Shown piece by piece: positions 7,807 through 16,349 of a stretch of 64,000 nt of DNA. The stretch covers positions 1-64,000 of the forward strand of contig URDU01000011.1 of assembly GCA_900546625.1 (NCBI GenBank). The letters are read 5' to 3'. Both the position numbers and the translations under genes were made by a program. Each line of letters begins with the position of its first letter. Within the stretch, counting starts at the first letter, position 1. Under the pieces are notes generated by a model, which had not been told where the DNA came from, made no database searches, and was given only the letters and a program-made list of their open reading frames with translations. The DNA is from an uncultured Lachnobacterium sp. (GTDB lineage Bacteria; Bacillota; Clostridia; Lachnospirales; Lachnospiraceae).

Positions 7807-8523
7807 ATGATTTATTTCGATTTAGATAATACGTTGATTGATTACAATTCTTCAGAGAGAAAAGCGATAGAGTTCATATTTAAAGAAAAATATGGACTGG
7901 TATTAAATAATAATCAAACAGATTATTGGAGTAAGATTTCTAGAAAGTATTTTGATTATTATTTATCAAAACAGATAACTTTCGAAGAGCAAGGAAAAAA
8001 TCGATTTATTAAAATGTTAAGTTATTGTGGGTATGTGGAAAATGAAAAGATTGCAATGGAATTGTTTGAAGAGTATCAAAAACAATTAGAAAATAGTTGG
8101 ATTTTATTTGATGATGTGGCTGATATGCTACATTCATTGGAAGGATATCGACTAGGTATCATAAGTAATGGGAAATCTATACAGCAAAGAGCAAAGTTGA
8201 GTTGTACGAACATTGAAAAATATTTTGAAATAATTCTTATTTCAGAAGAAACAGGATTTGCAAAACCTTCCGTTGATATTTTTTATGAGGCGGTCAAACA
8301 GTCAGGCGAGAAAATTGATTCAGTTATATATGTTGGTGATAATATAAAAACAGATATTTTGCCATGTGAAAAAATTGGAATGAAATGTGTACTTGTGGAT
8401 AGAAATAGTATATGTGAGAAAAATATATGTAAAATTAAGAATTTATATGAAATACATAATGTATTACTCAACGACATTGGGCAGTATAATACTGAACTTT
8501 CTATAAGAAGTTCTGCTCAATAA
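7807..8523 (+). CDS. HAD hydrolase, YjjG-like (noncanonical pyrimidine nucleotidase family)
   Basis: This 238-residue HAD phosphatase shows all four motifs: DLDNTL (residues 4-9, nucleophile Asp4), IISNGK (motif II), the Lys in ETGFAKPSVDIF (motif III) and VGDNIKTDI (motif IV). The helical cap between motifs I and II (about 15-100) and the KPSVDIF signature match YjjG-type nucleotidases, which dephosphorylate dUMP, dTMP and damaged pyrimidine nucleotides. The start at 7807 follows AAGGAG by 7 bases; the earlier in-frame ATG at 7771 belongs to the hydrolase remnant. Low GC suggests it came with the accessory region. Confidence 0.8.
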   Translation: MIYFDLDNTLIDYNSSERKAIEFIFKEKYGLVLNNNQTDYWSKISRKYFDYYLSKQITFEEQGKNRFIKMLSYCGYVENEKIAMELFEEYQKQLENSWILFDDVADMLHSLEGYRLGIISNGKSIQQRAKLSCTNIEKYFEIILISEETGFAKPSVDIFYEAVKQSGEKIDSVIYVGDNIKTDILPCEKIGMKCVLVDRNSICEKNICKIKNLYEIHNVLLNDIGQYNTELSIRSSAQ

Positions 8524-8881
8524 AAAACAAGAACTAAAAACATCTAAATATTACTATCTCAAACTTTCCATACTGAAAAGTGTGCTGAACCTTGAAAATT
8601 CAATATTTTAGCCAATAAAAAGTAAACGATGAAACGAAGGTACCTACAAAAGTAATAGCAACAAATAACAAAGACAGAGAGGAATGTGTACATTCCGTTC
8701 GGAAATCAGCCGGATTGGAATGTATGCATTCCTTTCTGGCTTTTCCTTATCTGTCACAAATCAATGAAAAAGGAGATTTTTATTATGAGAAAAGAACAGA
8801 TTACAGTAAATGCTTAATTTTTATAGATAGCTCCTACGCATTTTTACCTTTCTTTACACGGGCGTGTTAGCTGCAGAAGCA
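8524..8881. other. ICE leader scar with two hairpins and a truncated ORF start
   Basis: No full gene is present. At about 8680-8696 GGAATGTGTACATTCC forms a perfect palindrome, and near 8710-8745 a second stem (GGAATG TATG CATTCC, extended outward by GCC/GGC) follows. After AAAGGAG an ATG at 8785 starts MRKEQITVNA and stops at once. This looks like the 5' leader of an ICE gene cut off just inside the coding region, marking the right edge of the element debris. Beyond it the serine dehydratase begins. Confidence 0.55.
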
Positions 8882-9751
8882 TTAGAAAGACTGATTTAAG
8901 TAATTTTGCGCCGATTCAGTTATAGCAAGTCCGCCACAGCTTGTCTCCTTAAGGCTGGCGGGAAGCTGGTTGCCGATTCGCCGCATACTGTCAACTACAT
9001 CATCAGGAGCAATTGCACTTTTAATTCCTGCGAGTGAGAGCTGTGCAGATGTCACCGCATTGACTGCACCGTAGGAATTTCTCTTTATACATGGAACTTC
9101 TACAAGTCCAGCAACAGGATCGCATACAAGTCCGAGAAAATTTTTAAGTGAAAGAGTAGCCGCATTGATGATGGCAGAAGAATCACCGCCCTGTAAGAAG
9201 GCAAGAGCACCGGCAGCCATTGCACTTGCAGAGCCAATCTCAGCCTGACAGCCACCGGCAGCACCTGCAATAAAAGCATTCTCGGCAATAACTTTGCCAA
9301 TACCGGCAGCCACATACATAGCCTTTACCATATCGTCTTCTGCTACATCAAAATCTTCTTCGTAGCTTAACAGGACAGCAGGAAGAACACCACATGAACC
9401 GGCTGTCGGTGCGGCAACAATGCGCCTCATGCAGGCATTGGATTCACCCATTTTTATTGCCTTCTCCATTACCTTTCCCATAAAAGAACCACAGATATTT
9501 TTGCCGGATTCATTGTATGAATGAAGCAGCTCGCCATCGCCACCCGCTTTGTTGCTTGCAGAGCGCAGAGTTCCATCATACATACTGTCCGCATTTTTCA
9601 TGGCAACGTACATTTCTTTCATCATATTAAAAGAGTCCGATTCTGAACGGTCATTTTCGTACATATCAGCTTGTTGGATAATCTCCCAGATTTCCAGATT
9701 ATTATCGGTAGATAATTTAATTAAATCGTTAAGTGTGTGATATTCAAACAT
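8882..9751 (-). CDS. sdaAA: L-serine dehydratase, iron-sulfur-dependent, alpha subunit
   Basis: This 289-residue subunit of the [4Fe-4S] L-serine ammonia-lyase converts serine to pyruvate and ammonia. It contains the conserved motifs ASNKAGGDGELLHSYN, RRIVAAPTAGSCGVLPAVL, AGGCQAEIGSASAMAAG, VCDPVAGLVEVPCIKRN and a C-terminal SCGGLAITESA. Cysteines in GSCG, VCDPV and VPC are the cluster ligands. The length is normal for the two-subunit form found in strict anaerobes. It lies 102 bases downstream of the beta-subunit gene on the same strand, so the two form one operon. The enzyme is oxygen-labile, consistent with an anaerobe that ferments serine. Confidence 0.95.
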   Translation of the reverse strand: MFEYHTLNDLIKLSTDNNLEIWEIIQQADMYENDRSESDSFNMMKEMYVAMKNADSMYDGTLRSASNKAGGDGELLHSYNESGKNICGSFMGKVMEKAIKMGESNACMRRIVAAPTAGSCGVLPAVLLSYEEDFDVAEDDMVKAMYVAAGIGKVIAENAFIAGAAGGCQAEIGSASAMAAGALAFLQGGDSSAIINAATLSLKNFLGLVCDPVAGLVEVPCIKRNSYGAVNAVTSAQLSLAGIKSAIAPDDVVDSMRRIGNQLPASLKETSCGGLAITESAQNYLNQSF

Positions 9752-9853
9752 ATACTATACCTCTTACCAACTATTTGTTATTAGAATTATATAAATTGCA
9801 TTATGTTACATATCAGTTTTTGATTTTCAGTAGATTAATTTATTATATCGACT

Positions 9854-10513
9854 CTAATTACCACTGAAATAAGTAACTTTAAGCACGCCTTCGACATGCT
9901 CAAGCCATGAAATACCATCCTGTGGAATCGGCTGGTCACATTCAATAACCATAACAGCATTCTGTCCTCTTGCAGAGCGGTAAAGCTGCATTGTAGCAAT
10001 ATTGACACCTTTGTGTGCCAGCATGGAAGTTACTTCCGAAACATGTCCGGGCTGGTCCAGATTGTGTACAATCAATGTAGGATTGTCGCCAGAGAAGTTC
10101 GTGCTTATTCCATCTATCTTGTCAATATTTATGCGGGAGCCGCCAACAGATGATGCCTGTATTTCTATGGATTTGCCGCTTGTGCCAGTCAGATGAAGTA
10201 CAGCAGTATTAGGATGAGCCTCCTCAAGTCGGGCCTCTCCAAAAGAAATTCCGATGTCACGTTTACGTGCAATATCGAAGCTGTCTGCTATATGGTAGTC
10301 ATCTGGTTTCATGCCAAGAAGTCCTGCAACGATAGCCTTTTTAGTGCCATGTCCCTCGCCGGTAGCAAGAAAAGATCCGTACAACTGTATTTGAGCCTCT
10401 TTAAGAGGTTCACCTAGAAGCTGTCCAGCTATGTAGCCTATTCTGACAGCACCGGCAGTATGTGAACTTGACGGACCGACCATAATCGGACCTACAATAT
10501 CAAATAAATCCAT
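9854..10513 (-). CDS. sdaAB: L-serine dehydratase, iron-sulfur-dependent, beta subunit
   Basis: This 219-residue subunit begins MDLFDIVGPIMVGPSSSHTA, the SDH beta signature that helps bind serine, and ends in an ACT domain (about residues 148-219, LIVHNLDQPGHVSEVTSMLA) that probably senses serine. It is the first gene of the sdaAB-sdaAA operon on the minus strand, with AGGAGG about 5 bases upstream of the ATG. Both subunits are full length and look functional, unlike their mobile-element neighbours, so this pair is probably core genome caught between two accessory patches. Confidence 0.95.
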   Translation of the reverse strand: MDLFDIVGPIMVGPSSSHTAGAVRIGYIAGQLLGEPLKEAQIQLYGSFLATGEGHGTKKAIVAGLLGMKPDDYHIADSFDIARKRDIGISFGEARLEEAHPNTAVLHLTGTSGKSIEIQASSVGGSRINIDKIDGISTNFSGDNPTLIVHNLDQPGHVSEVTSMLAHKGVNIATMQLYRSARGQNAVMVIECDQPIPQDGISWLEHVEGVLKVTYFSGN

Positions 10514-11085
10514 GAAAAGCCTCCTATAAAACTGAATCTATTCTCCAAATCTTCTAAGAGCGGGAAATCTGGGAGTACAAAGTTATTATGCTCATTGTAG
10601 AGCATTTTAATAAAAAAAGATAGTTTATAAAATAAAGAAAAAAGGGCATAGCAAACAAACCACCTAATTTGCTGGTTTCAAAATTTAAATATTAACGCAA
10701 CACCTAATCAGGAAGTTGGAAGGGGATCGTCTTTTATGACATACGGTATTTGTAAACTGAAATATTCTTCTACTATAGAAAAGCGTATTATAATAGCGAA
10801 GGAGCAGAAGGCAACATGGCTGTAAAATAGATGAAATTACTGAATATGTGAAAGTAAGTTCATTTATGAAAAGATATTGATACTGGTATGATTTCATTTT
10901 CAATTACTTCAAGGACAGCCTTGCAGGAGTACTGACTTACTTCTATCCTGAGGTTACTGTGGAGAAGATGAGTTCATATCGGAAGAAGCAGTAAATGTTA
11001 TCGCATAGGCACGGAAGTTGTGGTATACTGTGTCTATGCGAGATTAAAGAAACTTACAAATCGGAAAGTTGTGGAGGTAAACAAA
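10514..11085. other. Gene-poor remnant region with a small promoter-bearing inverted repeat
   Basis: The 570 bases hold no intact gene. A fragment at about 10900-10995 (frame ending NYFKDSLAGVLTYFYPEVTV then a stop) reads like the C-terminal end of an unrecognised protein. At 11002-11012 and 11030-11040 an imperfect inverted repeat (CGCATAGGCAC/GTGTCTATGCG) encloses an extended -10 (TGG TATACT, 11024-11029), a plausible operator-promoter for the following small genes. Confidence 0.45.
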
Positions 11086-11265
11086 ATGAGTGATAGCAGG
11101 TTAAAGGGTATAGCAGTTATTTTATTTGGAATACTTTTAAGTGCAAGTAGCGCAGAAATGAATCAAACTGTATTGGGAAGTTTTGGCGATTTTCCATTTG
11201 CTCTTATCGGGATAATTGTTGGAATTGTTGGACTTGTAATGGTTTTCGAAAGCAATAAAGAATAA
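11086..11265 (+). CDS. Small two-helix membrane protein
   Basis: This 59-residue protein (MSDSRLKGIAVILFGILLSA...) has two hydrophobic segments, about residues 7-22 and 36-53, and a charged tail. GGAGG lies 9 bases upstream of the ATG at 11086; a longer reading from GTG 11020 has no SD. I do not recognise a family. It precedes a GyrI-like fragment and a nucleoside phosphorylase in the same direction and may be transcribed from the promoter inside the inverted repeat near 11024. Confidence 0.55.
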   Translation: MSDSRLKGIAVILFGILLSASSAEMNQTVLGSFGDFPFALIGIIVGIVGLVMVFESNKE

Positions 11266-11297
11266 CAACTTATACAACAGAAATAGAGATACTCAAA

Positions 11298-11549
11298 TTG
11301 AAAATTGATTGTTCGTCAGCAGAGTATCTTACGATTGATGAAGGATTATGCGTTCAAATTATGCACATAGGTTCTTTTGATAATGAGCCAGCAACCGTTG
11401 CTCTTATGGATACTTATATAGAACAAAATGGGTATGTCAATGATATTAACAAAGATAGATTGCACCACGAGATTTATATGTCTGATGCAAGAAAGGTTGC
11501 TCCAGAGAAATGGAAAACTGTAATTAGACATCCGATTAAGAAAGCGTAA
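11298..11549 (+). pseudogene. GyrI-like small-molecule-binding domain, C-terminal fragment
   Basis: These 83 codons match the C-terminal half of GyrI-like domain proteins (SOUL/AraC-effector fold): LTIDEGLCVQIMHIGSFDNE, then a helix with a long loop, and LHHEIYMSDARKVAPEKWKT near the end, including the conserved HEIYxSD strand. Full-length members have about 200 residues, so the N-terminal half is missing. The only possible start is a TTG without a clear SD. I read it as a truncated remnant. Confidence 0.65.
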
Positions 11550-11659
11550 AATCGGAATTGACCGAGCTCTTTAGAGCGAGGGATGCTTCTTGTCCGAAGG
11601 GCAAGAAGATGGAACATAGAAAGAATTTAAAAACTTGGAATTTAGGAGGAAGTTTAATT

Positions 11660-12427
11660 ATGTCTATTGTAAAAAATGAATTACCAATTTTAGAGTTTGA
11701 CACAGAACAGTTGGCAGTTCTTAATCCGACTCATGAAAACCTTGGTTTGAAACTTCCGAAGAAATGTGTGTTTGCTTTTCTTGGTGCGTACATAGATGAA
11801 TATGCTAATAAGACCAATACCAAACAGGTGTCCACTTTTGTGAGTGCCACAAAGTATTATCCAATTTACATTACAAAGTATCAAGGTGAGGAAATCGTAC
11901 TTTGCCAAGCTCCGGTTGGGGCTGCACCAGCGACACAACTACTGGATTGGTTGATTGGATATGGTGTTCGTGAGATTATCTCGGCAGGCAGTTGTGGTGC
12001 TCTCGAAAAATTCCCTGAAAGCACATTCCTTGTTCCCAGTAAGGCTCTGCGTGATGAGGGAACATCCTATCACTATGCTCCACCTTCACGATTTATGGAA
12101 ATAAGTGAAAAGGCAAGAAAAGCCATCGAAGACACTATTCGTAGACATTGTATGAAATATCAAGAGGTTATTACCTGGTCAACGGATGGATTTTATCGTG
12201 AAACCAAAGAAAAAGTGGCTTATCGAAAAAGTGAAGGCTGTGCAGTTGTAGAAATGGAATGTTCTGCTCTTTCTGCATGTGCTAATTTCAGAGGAGCAAT
12301 TTGGGGAATGATACTTTATACGGCAGATAGTCTCGCAGATGTTGACAAATACGATGAGCGAAATTGGGGCGGTAATGCATATGAATATGCTCTTACACTG
12401 TGTCTCGATGCAGTTACGAAATTGTAA
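11660..12427 (+). CDS. Nucleoside phosphorylase (PNP/uridine phosphorylase family)
   Basis: This 255-residue enzyme belongs to the trimeric/hexameric nucleoside phosphorylase family that cleaves nucleosides with phosphate. Visible motifs are GAAPATQLLDWLIGYGVREI followed by SAGSCGAL (phosphate and ribose site) and CAVVEMECSALSACA, where the Glu of EMEC contacts ribose. TWSTDGFYRE resembles the uridine phosphorylase subclass, but base preference is uncertain. TAGGAGG lies 10 bases upstream of the ATG at 11660; the frame extends upstream without an SD. Its neighbours are fragments and small proteins, so it may be acquired cargo. Confidence 0.8.
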   Translation: MSIVKNELPILEFDTEQLAVLNPTHENLGLKLPKKCVFAFLGAYIDEYANKTNTKQVSTFVSATKYYPIYITKYQGEEIVLCQAPVGAAPATQLLDWLIGYGVREIISAGSCGALEKFPESTFLVPSKALRDEGTSYHYAPPSRFMEISEKARKAIEDTIRRHCMKYQEVITWSTDGFYRETKEKVAYRKSEGCAVVEMECSALSACANFRGAIWGMILYTADSLADVDKYDERNWGGNAYEYALTLCLDAVTKL

Positions 12428-12493
12428 AACAGAGTGCAAAATTCCAGTTTGTAGAATTAAGAAAATCGGTATTTCGTGGGAGGTGTTATACAA

Positions 12494-12826
12494 ATGAAAC
12501 TGGCAGACTTATCAACTGGACCAGACTGGGGAGTATATGTTGGCTTTATAATACTTGCTGTACTTTCCATAGTTTTGATTTCTGGACATGGAAGTTGGTT
12601 AATTTCCGGATATAATACAGCTTCAAAAGAAGAAAAGGCAAAATATAATGAAAAAAAACTATGCAGAACAATGGGAATTGGAATGTCTGTTATAGCAATT
12701 CTTCTATTAATTATGGGAGTGTTTGAAAATATTTTACCGGCATTCTTTGTGTATATTGCATTGGGTATTATTTTAGCTGATGTAGTGATAATTATTGTCT
12801 TGGGAAATACAATATGTAGAAGGTGA
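12494..12826 (+). CDS. DUF3784 family membrane protein
   Basis: This 110-residue protein has three hydrophobic helices (about residues 13-30, 60-77 and 83-105). Between the first two is SWLISGYNTASKEEKAKYNE then KKLCRTMG, the hallmark of DUF3784, a small membrane family widespread in Clostridia with no known function. The start at 12494 follows GGGAGGTG by about 8 bases; an in-frame GTG at 12476 overlaps that SD. It is co-directional with the phosphorylase and Fic genes. Confidence 0.75.
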   Translation: MKLADLSTGPDWGVYVGFIILAVLSIVLISGHGSWLISGYNTASKEEKAKYNEKKLCRTMGIGMSVIAILLLIMGVFENILPAFFVYIALGIILADVVIIIVLGNTICRR

Positions 12827-12871
12827 CAAATTCAGATTTAAATTATAGGACTATGAAGCGAGGTAGTGGAT

Positions 12872-14008
12872 ATGGAAAAAGACCCGTTTAAGGAATATTT
12901 GAGGGAGTCTGAACCGGATAAAGCTCATAAGGGTTATGCTTGGAGTACGGCAATCGGACTTCAGGCGGTGGACGGACTCAAACCATCTAAATATTTGATT
13001 GATACTGCCATTCAGAATATTGAAGGCAAAATCACGATGAAAGAAGCACAGAGCCTTATCGACAGCTATTATGAAGAAAGACCAGTGCATTTGTCCGATG
13101 ATGAGCGTACCGAAGAAGCAGATAAGGTTTCGTCCCGTATCGCAGAAATTCTTTCCGAAACAGCGTTTTCATTTTCGCCAAATGAATATATCTCTATCCA
13201 CCGTAAACTCTTTCAGGGTATTTATAAACATGCCGGAAAGATTCGAGATTACAACATCACAAAGAAAGAATGGGTGCTTGATGGAGCAACCGTTATGTAC
13301 GGTAGTGCGTCCGAACTGAGAGCTACACTTGAATATGATTTTTCGCAGGAGAAAGATTTTAGCTATAAAGGGCTTTCAATGGATGAGATTATCCATCATC
13401 TTGCGGTATTCATTTCAAGATTATGGCAAATCCATATTTTCGGGGAAGGTAATACGAGAACAACGGCAGTGTTCTTTATCAAATATTTAAGGACACTAGG
13501 GTTCTCTGCGACCAATGATATTTTTGCAGAAAATGCGTGGTATTTCAGAAACGCACTTGTCCGTGCAAACTATACGAACCTGCGAAAAGGTATTCACGAA
13601 ACAACAGAGTATCTGGAAGCATTTCTCAGAAATCTGCTTTTGAACGAGGAAAATGAGCTTCATAATCGAAATCTTCATATAAGTGGACTCTTGAACGAAG
13701 AGAAAGTGGACATTGGGGATACAAAAGTGGATATTGAGAATGGAAAAGTGGATATTCAGGACAAAAAAGTGGATATTGACAGTGTACTTTCCGAAAAAGG
13801 TAGTGATTTCTCGGTAAAAACGACGATTCATATCCATAGACTTTTTGAGAAGTTTGGCTTTGATGAGGTGTTTGGAAGAAGTGCAGTTATGGAACTTCTT
13901 GAGCTGAAAGGTTCAGGTGCTTCAAAACTTCTTTCCAATTTGGTAAAGGCAGATATTATTGAACCGGTATCCGGTCACGGAAAAGGGAAATATAAATTTA
14001 AGAAGTAG
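12872..14008 (+). CDS. Fic family protein with heptad repeats and C-terminal winged helix
   Basis: This 378-residue Fic enzyme probably transfers AMP or a related group to a hydroxyl on a target protein. The active-site motif at residues 188-198, HIFGEGNTRTT, keeps the catalytic His188, the acidic Glu192 in place of the usual Asp/Asn region, and Arg196. An N-terminal stretch (about 40-70, NIEGKITMKEAQSLID) resembles the VbhA-type antitoxin helix, so self-inhibition is possible. Residues 278-302 hold four KVDI units exactly seven residues apart, and the end (about 325-378) is a winged helix. The start follows GCGAGG by 8 bases. It is likely accessory DNA. Confidence 0.85.
   Translation: MEKDPFKEYLRESEPDKAHKGYAWSTAIGLQAVDGLKPSKYLIDTAIQNIEGKITMKEAQSLIDSYYEERPVHLSDDERTEEADKVSSRIAEILSETAFSFSPNEYISIHRKLFQGIYKHAGKIRDYNITKKEWVLDGATVMYGSASELRATLEYDFSQEKDFSYKGLSMDEIIHHLAVFISRLWQIHIFGEGNTRTTAVFFIKYLRTLGFSATNDIFAENAWYFRNALVRANYTNLRKGIHETTEYLEAFLRNLLLNEENELHNRNLHISGLLNEEKVDIGDTKVDIENGKVDIQDKKVDIDSVLSEKGSDFSVKTTIHIHRLFEKFGFDEVFGRSAVMELLELKGSGASKLLSNLVKADIIEPVSGHGKGKYKFKK
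13703..13777 (+). repeat. 21-bp tandem repeat encoding KVDI heptads in the Fic gene
   Basis: Four copies of AAAGTGGAYATT recur every 21 bases, each followed by nine variable bases. The period keeps the frame, so gain or loss of a unit would change only the linker length between the Fic core and the winged helix. It is a protein-coding repeat, not a CRISPR. Confidence 0.8.
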
Positions 14009-14232
14009 TTTATAAGACTTCCTTGAAATTATCGACATGGTGTGTAGACAATCTGATGTTTTGTCTTCGGCAGTAGGATAAAGAAGATAAGGAAACAGAA
14101 CAGAAATAGATTATAAAAGGTCTGTTGGGCAGTATAGCCTAATGAAGCCCACAGAAAAAGGTTGCGTGAAGCCACATAAAAATGTATAATTAGGAGTAAT
14201 GAATTTCATATTAAAAGATATTGGAGGTACTC

Positions 14233-14946
14233 ATGTCACAGTCGGTTACGATAAAGAGTAATAAATATGGAATCAACTTAGTTTTAGATGCGGATATGCC
14301 ATTTGCTGATTTGATTAAGGCAGTTGTAGAGAAGTTTAAGGCATCCGCCAATTTTTTTAAAAACGCAAAGCTTGCCATTTCGTTTGAGGGAAGGCAGCTT
14401 TCAGATGAAGAGCAGCAGCAGATAATTGCAGCGATTGAGGAGAATACCACAATTGAGATTTTGTGCATTGTGGAGAGTGGTACCGAGCAGGAAGCCATCA
14501 TGAAGGAGCAGGTTGAGGCATTTAATGAGGCAGTGCAGAAGCAGTGCGAGAATGTTGCAACAGTCAGTGTTCCGGAGCAGTTTTACCGTGGTACGCTCAG
14601 GTCCGGTCAGGTGATTACCAGTGAGTCTTCAGTCACCATCATAGGTGATGTCAATCCGGGAGCCAAGATTATAGCTCAGGGCAATATCGTTATTCTTGGC
14701 GCATTAAAGGGCAATGTCCACGCTGGATGTACAGGGGACAGGAGCTGCTTTGTATTTGCACTTGATATGCAGCCGATTCAGATTCAGATTGGTGATCTGA
14801 TTGCGAAGAGTCCGGACAAGCCTTTGCCAAAGCACAAGATAAAGCGCAAGGAAAAGCCGGCACAGGAGCAGGCGCAGATAGCCATTGCAAAGGATGGTTA
14901 TATTTATATCGAACCAATTACTAAAAATATTTTAAATAGCATTTAG
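14233..14946 (+). CDS. minC: Septum site-determining protein MinC
   Basis: This 237-residue division inhibitor has an N-terminal FtsZ-binding domain (about residues 1-100) and a C-terminal beta-helix (about 115-205, with VTIIGDVNPGAKIIAQGNIV and ILGALKGNVHAG) that binds MinD. The start at 14233 follows TTGGAGG by about 6 bases. With minD and minE directly downstream it blocks Z-ring formation away from midcell. A poorly conserved tail (RKEKPAQEQAQ) follows the helix. It opens the core block to the right of the accessory patch. Confidence 0.95.
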   Translation: MSQSVTIKSNKYGINLVLDADMPFADLIKAVVEKFKASANFFKNAKLAISFEGRQLSDEEQQQIIAAIEENTTIEILCIVESGTEQEAIMKEQVEAFNEAVQKQCENVATVSVPEQFYRGTLRSGQVITSESSVTIIGDVNPGAKIIAQGNIVILGALKGNVHAGCTGDRSCFVFALDMQPIQIQIGDLIAKSPDKPLPKHKIKRKEKPAQEQAQIAIAKDGYIYIEPITKNILNSI

Positions 14947-14968
14947 GAACGTAGGAGGAAAAAAGTTC

Positions 14969-15760
14969 ATGAGCGAAGTAATCGTTATCACATCAGGAAA
15001 GGGTGGTGTGGGCAAGACCACAACCACAGCAAATATTGGTACAGGTCTTGCACAGTTAAATAAAAAGGTTGTTATGATTGATACTGACATCGGACTGCGT
15101 AACCTGGATGTTGTTATGGGACTTGAGAATCGTATTGTATACAATCTCGTAGATGTTGTTGAGGGCAAATGCCGTATCCGTCAGGCTCTTATCAAGGATA
15201 AGAAATATCCTGAGCTGTGTCTGCTTCCATCAGCCCAGACAAGGGACAAGGATGCTGTTACACCTGAGCAGATGGTTGAGCTTATCAATGAGCTTCGCGA
15301 GGAGTTTGACTATATTCTGCTTGACTGCCCGGCAGGTATCGAGCAGGGCTTCAAGAATGCCGTTGCAGGAGCTGACCGTGCACTTGTTGTCACTACACCT
15401 GAGGTATCAGCAATCCGTGACGCTGACCGTATCGTAGGTCTTCTCGAGGCAAATGAGATGAAGCGAATTGATCTGATTGTCAACCGTCTGCGTGTCGATA
15501 TGGTTAAGCGCGGTGATATGATGAATGTGGATGATGTAACAGAGATCCTTGCAGTCAACTTAATCGGTGCAGTACCGGATGATGAGCAGATTGTTATTTC
15601 TACAAACCGTGGTGAGCCGTTGGTTGGCTCAGACAGCCTTGCAGGAAAGGCATATATGAATATCTGCCGCCGTATCATGGGCGAGGAGGTTCCTTTACTT
15701 GATTTAAACCAGAAGCATGGTGTCTTTGAGAAGCTAAAGGATATGTTTAAGAAAAATTAA
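14969..15760 (+). CDS. minD: Septum site-determining ATPase MinD
   Basis: This 263-residue ParA/MinD ATPase has the deviant Walker A GKGGVGKTTTTANI at about residues 9-22, VVMIDTDIGLRNLDVVMGLE (A' region) and DYILLDCPAGIEQG (Walker B). The C-terminal amphipathic helix (VFEKLKDMFKK) is the membrane targeting sequence. It recruits MinC to the membrane, and MinE drives its release. It starts 22 bases after minC with AGGAGG upstream and ends 15 bases before minE. Confidence 0.97.
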   Translation: MSEVIVITSGKGGVGKTTTTANIGTGLAQLNKKVVMIDTDIGLRNLDVVMGLENRIVYNLVDVVEGKCRIRQALIKDKKYPELCLLPSAQTRDKDAVTPEQMVELINELREEFDYILLDCPAGIEQGFKNAVAGADRALVVTTPEVSAIRDADRIVGLLEANEMKRIDLIVNRLRVDMVKRGDMMNVDDVTEILAVNLIGAVPDDEQIVISTNRGEPLVGSDSLAGKAYMNICRRIMGEEVPLLDLNQKHGVFEKLKDMFKKN

Positions 15761-15775
15761 AGGGGGATACATACC

Positions 15776-16057
15776 ATGGGTATAATGGATTTATTTAAAA
15801 AGAAATCTTCTGGCAATGTTGCAAAGGACCGCCTGAAGCTGGTGCTGGTTTCCGACCGTGCAAACTGCTCATCGGAGATGATGGAGATGATGAAAAGGGA
15901 TATCATTGAGGTTATTTCCCGCTATATGGATATTGACGCGGAAGCTCTTGATGTGAAAATCACAGAGACAGAGTCTGATTCTAACAACGGAATGGTTCCG
16001 GCACTCGTTGCCAATATTCCTATCCGTGACATGAAGCATCGTCCGGATCCAAGATAG
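15776..16057 (+). CDS. minE: Cell division topological specificity factor MinE
   Basis: This 93-residue protein begins with an amphipathic membrane helix (MGIMDLFKKK), followed by the MinD-binding segment DRLKLVLVSDRANCSSEMME and a dimerisation domain ending in NIPIRDMKHR. It stimulates MinD ATPase and gives the Min system its polarity. GGGGG lies about 8 bases upstream. It is the last gene of minCDE, closed by a terminator at 16086. MinE in a Gram-positive rod indicates an oscillating, rather than DivIVA-only, Min system. Confidence 0.95.
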   Translation: MGIMDLFKKKSSGNVAKDRLKLVLVSDRANCSSEMMEMMKRDIIEVISRYMDIDAEALDVKITETESDSNNGMVPALVANIPIRDMKHRPDPR

Positions 16058-16085
16058 AGTAAATAAAATAATAGGATAAGATATG

Positions 16086-16114
16086 AGGGTCAAAGGTATT
16101 TTGACCCTTTTATT
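16086..16114 (+). terminator. Intrinsic terminator of the minCDE operon
   Basis: AGGGTCAAA and TTTTGACCCT pair around a short GGTA loop, and a T-rich run follows. It sits about 30 bases after the minE stop. Confidence 0.9.
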
Positions 16115-16133
16115 ATACTATTGAAAAAAAGAC

Positions 16134-16161
16134 TTGATTTGATATTAAAGTATGATATACT
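16134..16161 (+). promoter_or_regulatory. Housekeeping promoter of the folT leader
   Basis: TTGATT (16134-16139) and TATACT (16156-16161) are 16 bases apart. Transcription would start near 16168, about 20 bases before the riboswitch. Confidence 0.65.
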
Positions 16162-16188
16162 TTAATACGTTACAAATAAATAAATTTT

Positions 16189-16286
16189 AGCAGAGTAGAC
16201 ACATGTGCGTTAAGTGCCGGATGAACAGGGAGTTGTCACCCGGACGAAAAGAAAATCTTGCGGTACATGAGTCGCATCCCGCTGCA
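16189..16286 (+). ncRNA. Tetrahydrofolate (THF) riboswitch
   Basis: The leader carries the conserved THF aptamer words GAGTAGAC, TGCGTTAAGTG, a CCGG/CCGG hairpin arm pair, ACGAAAAG, CTTGCGG and GCATCCCGCTGC in the right order. GCAG at 16190 pairs with CTGC at 16282 to close P1, and CATGT near 16202 pairs with ACATG near 16265 as P2. The aptamer sits 60 bases before a folate transporter gene, the classic folT arrangement. TCTCCTG near 16306 could mask the SD AAAGGAGG near 16335, which would suggest control of translation; that last step is an inference. Confidence 0.88.
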
Positions 16287-16349
16287 TCCGAAGATATTAA
16301 TTATCTCCTGTTGTAGTTCGGTGAGGTCTGCAAAGGAGGTAATTTTTTA

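Noticed and set aside
10685-10903. A 72-codon minus-strand ORF.
   Set aside because: No SD or domain, and the composition is typical of the AT-rich remnant region.
13703-13777. Short tandem repeats as a CRISPR array.
   Set aside because: The 21-bp units are in frame within the Fic gene, without spacers of CRISPR length and without cas genes.
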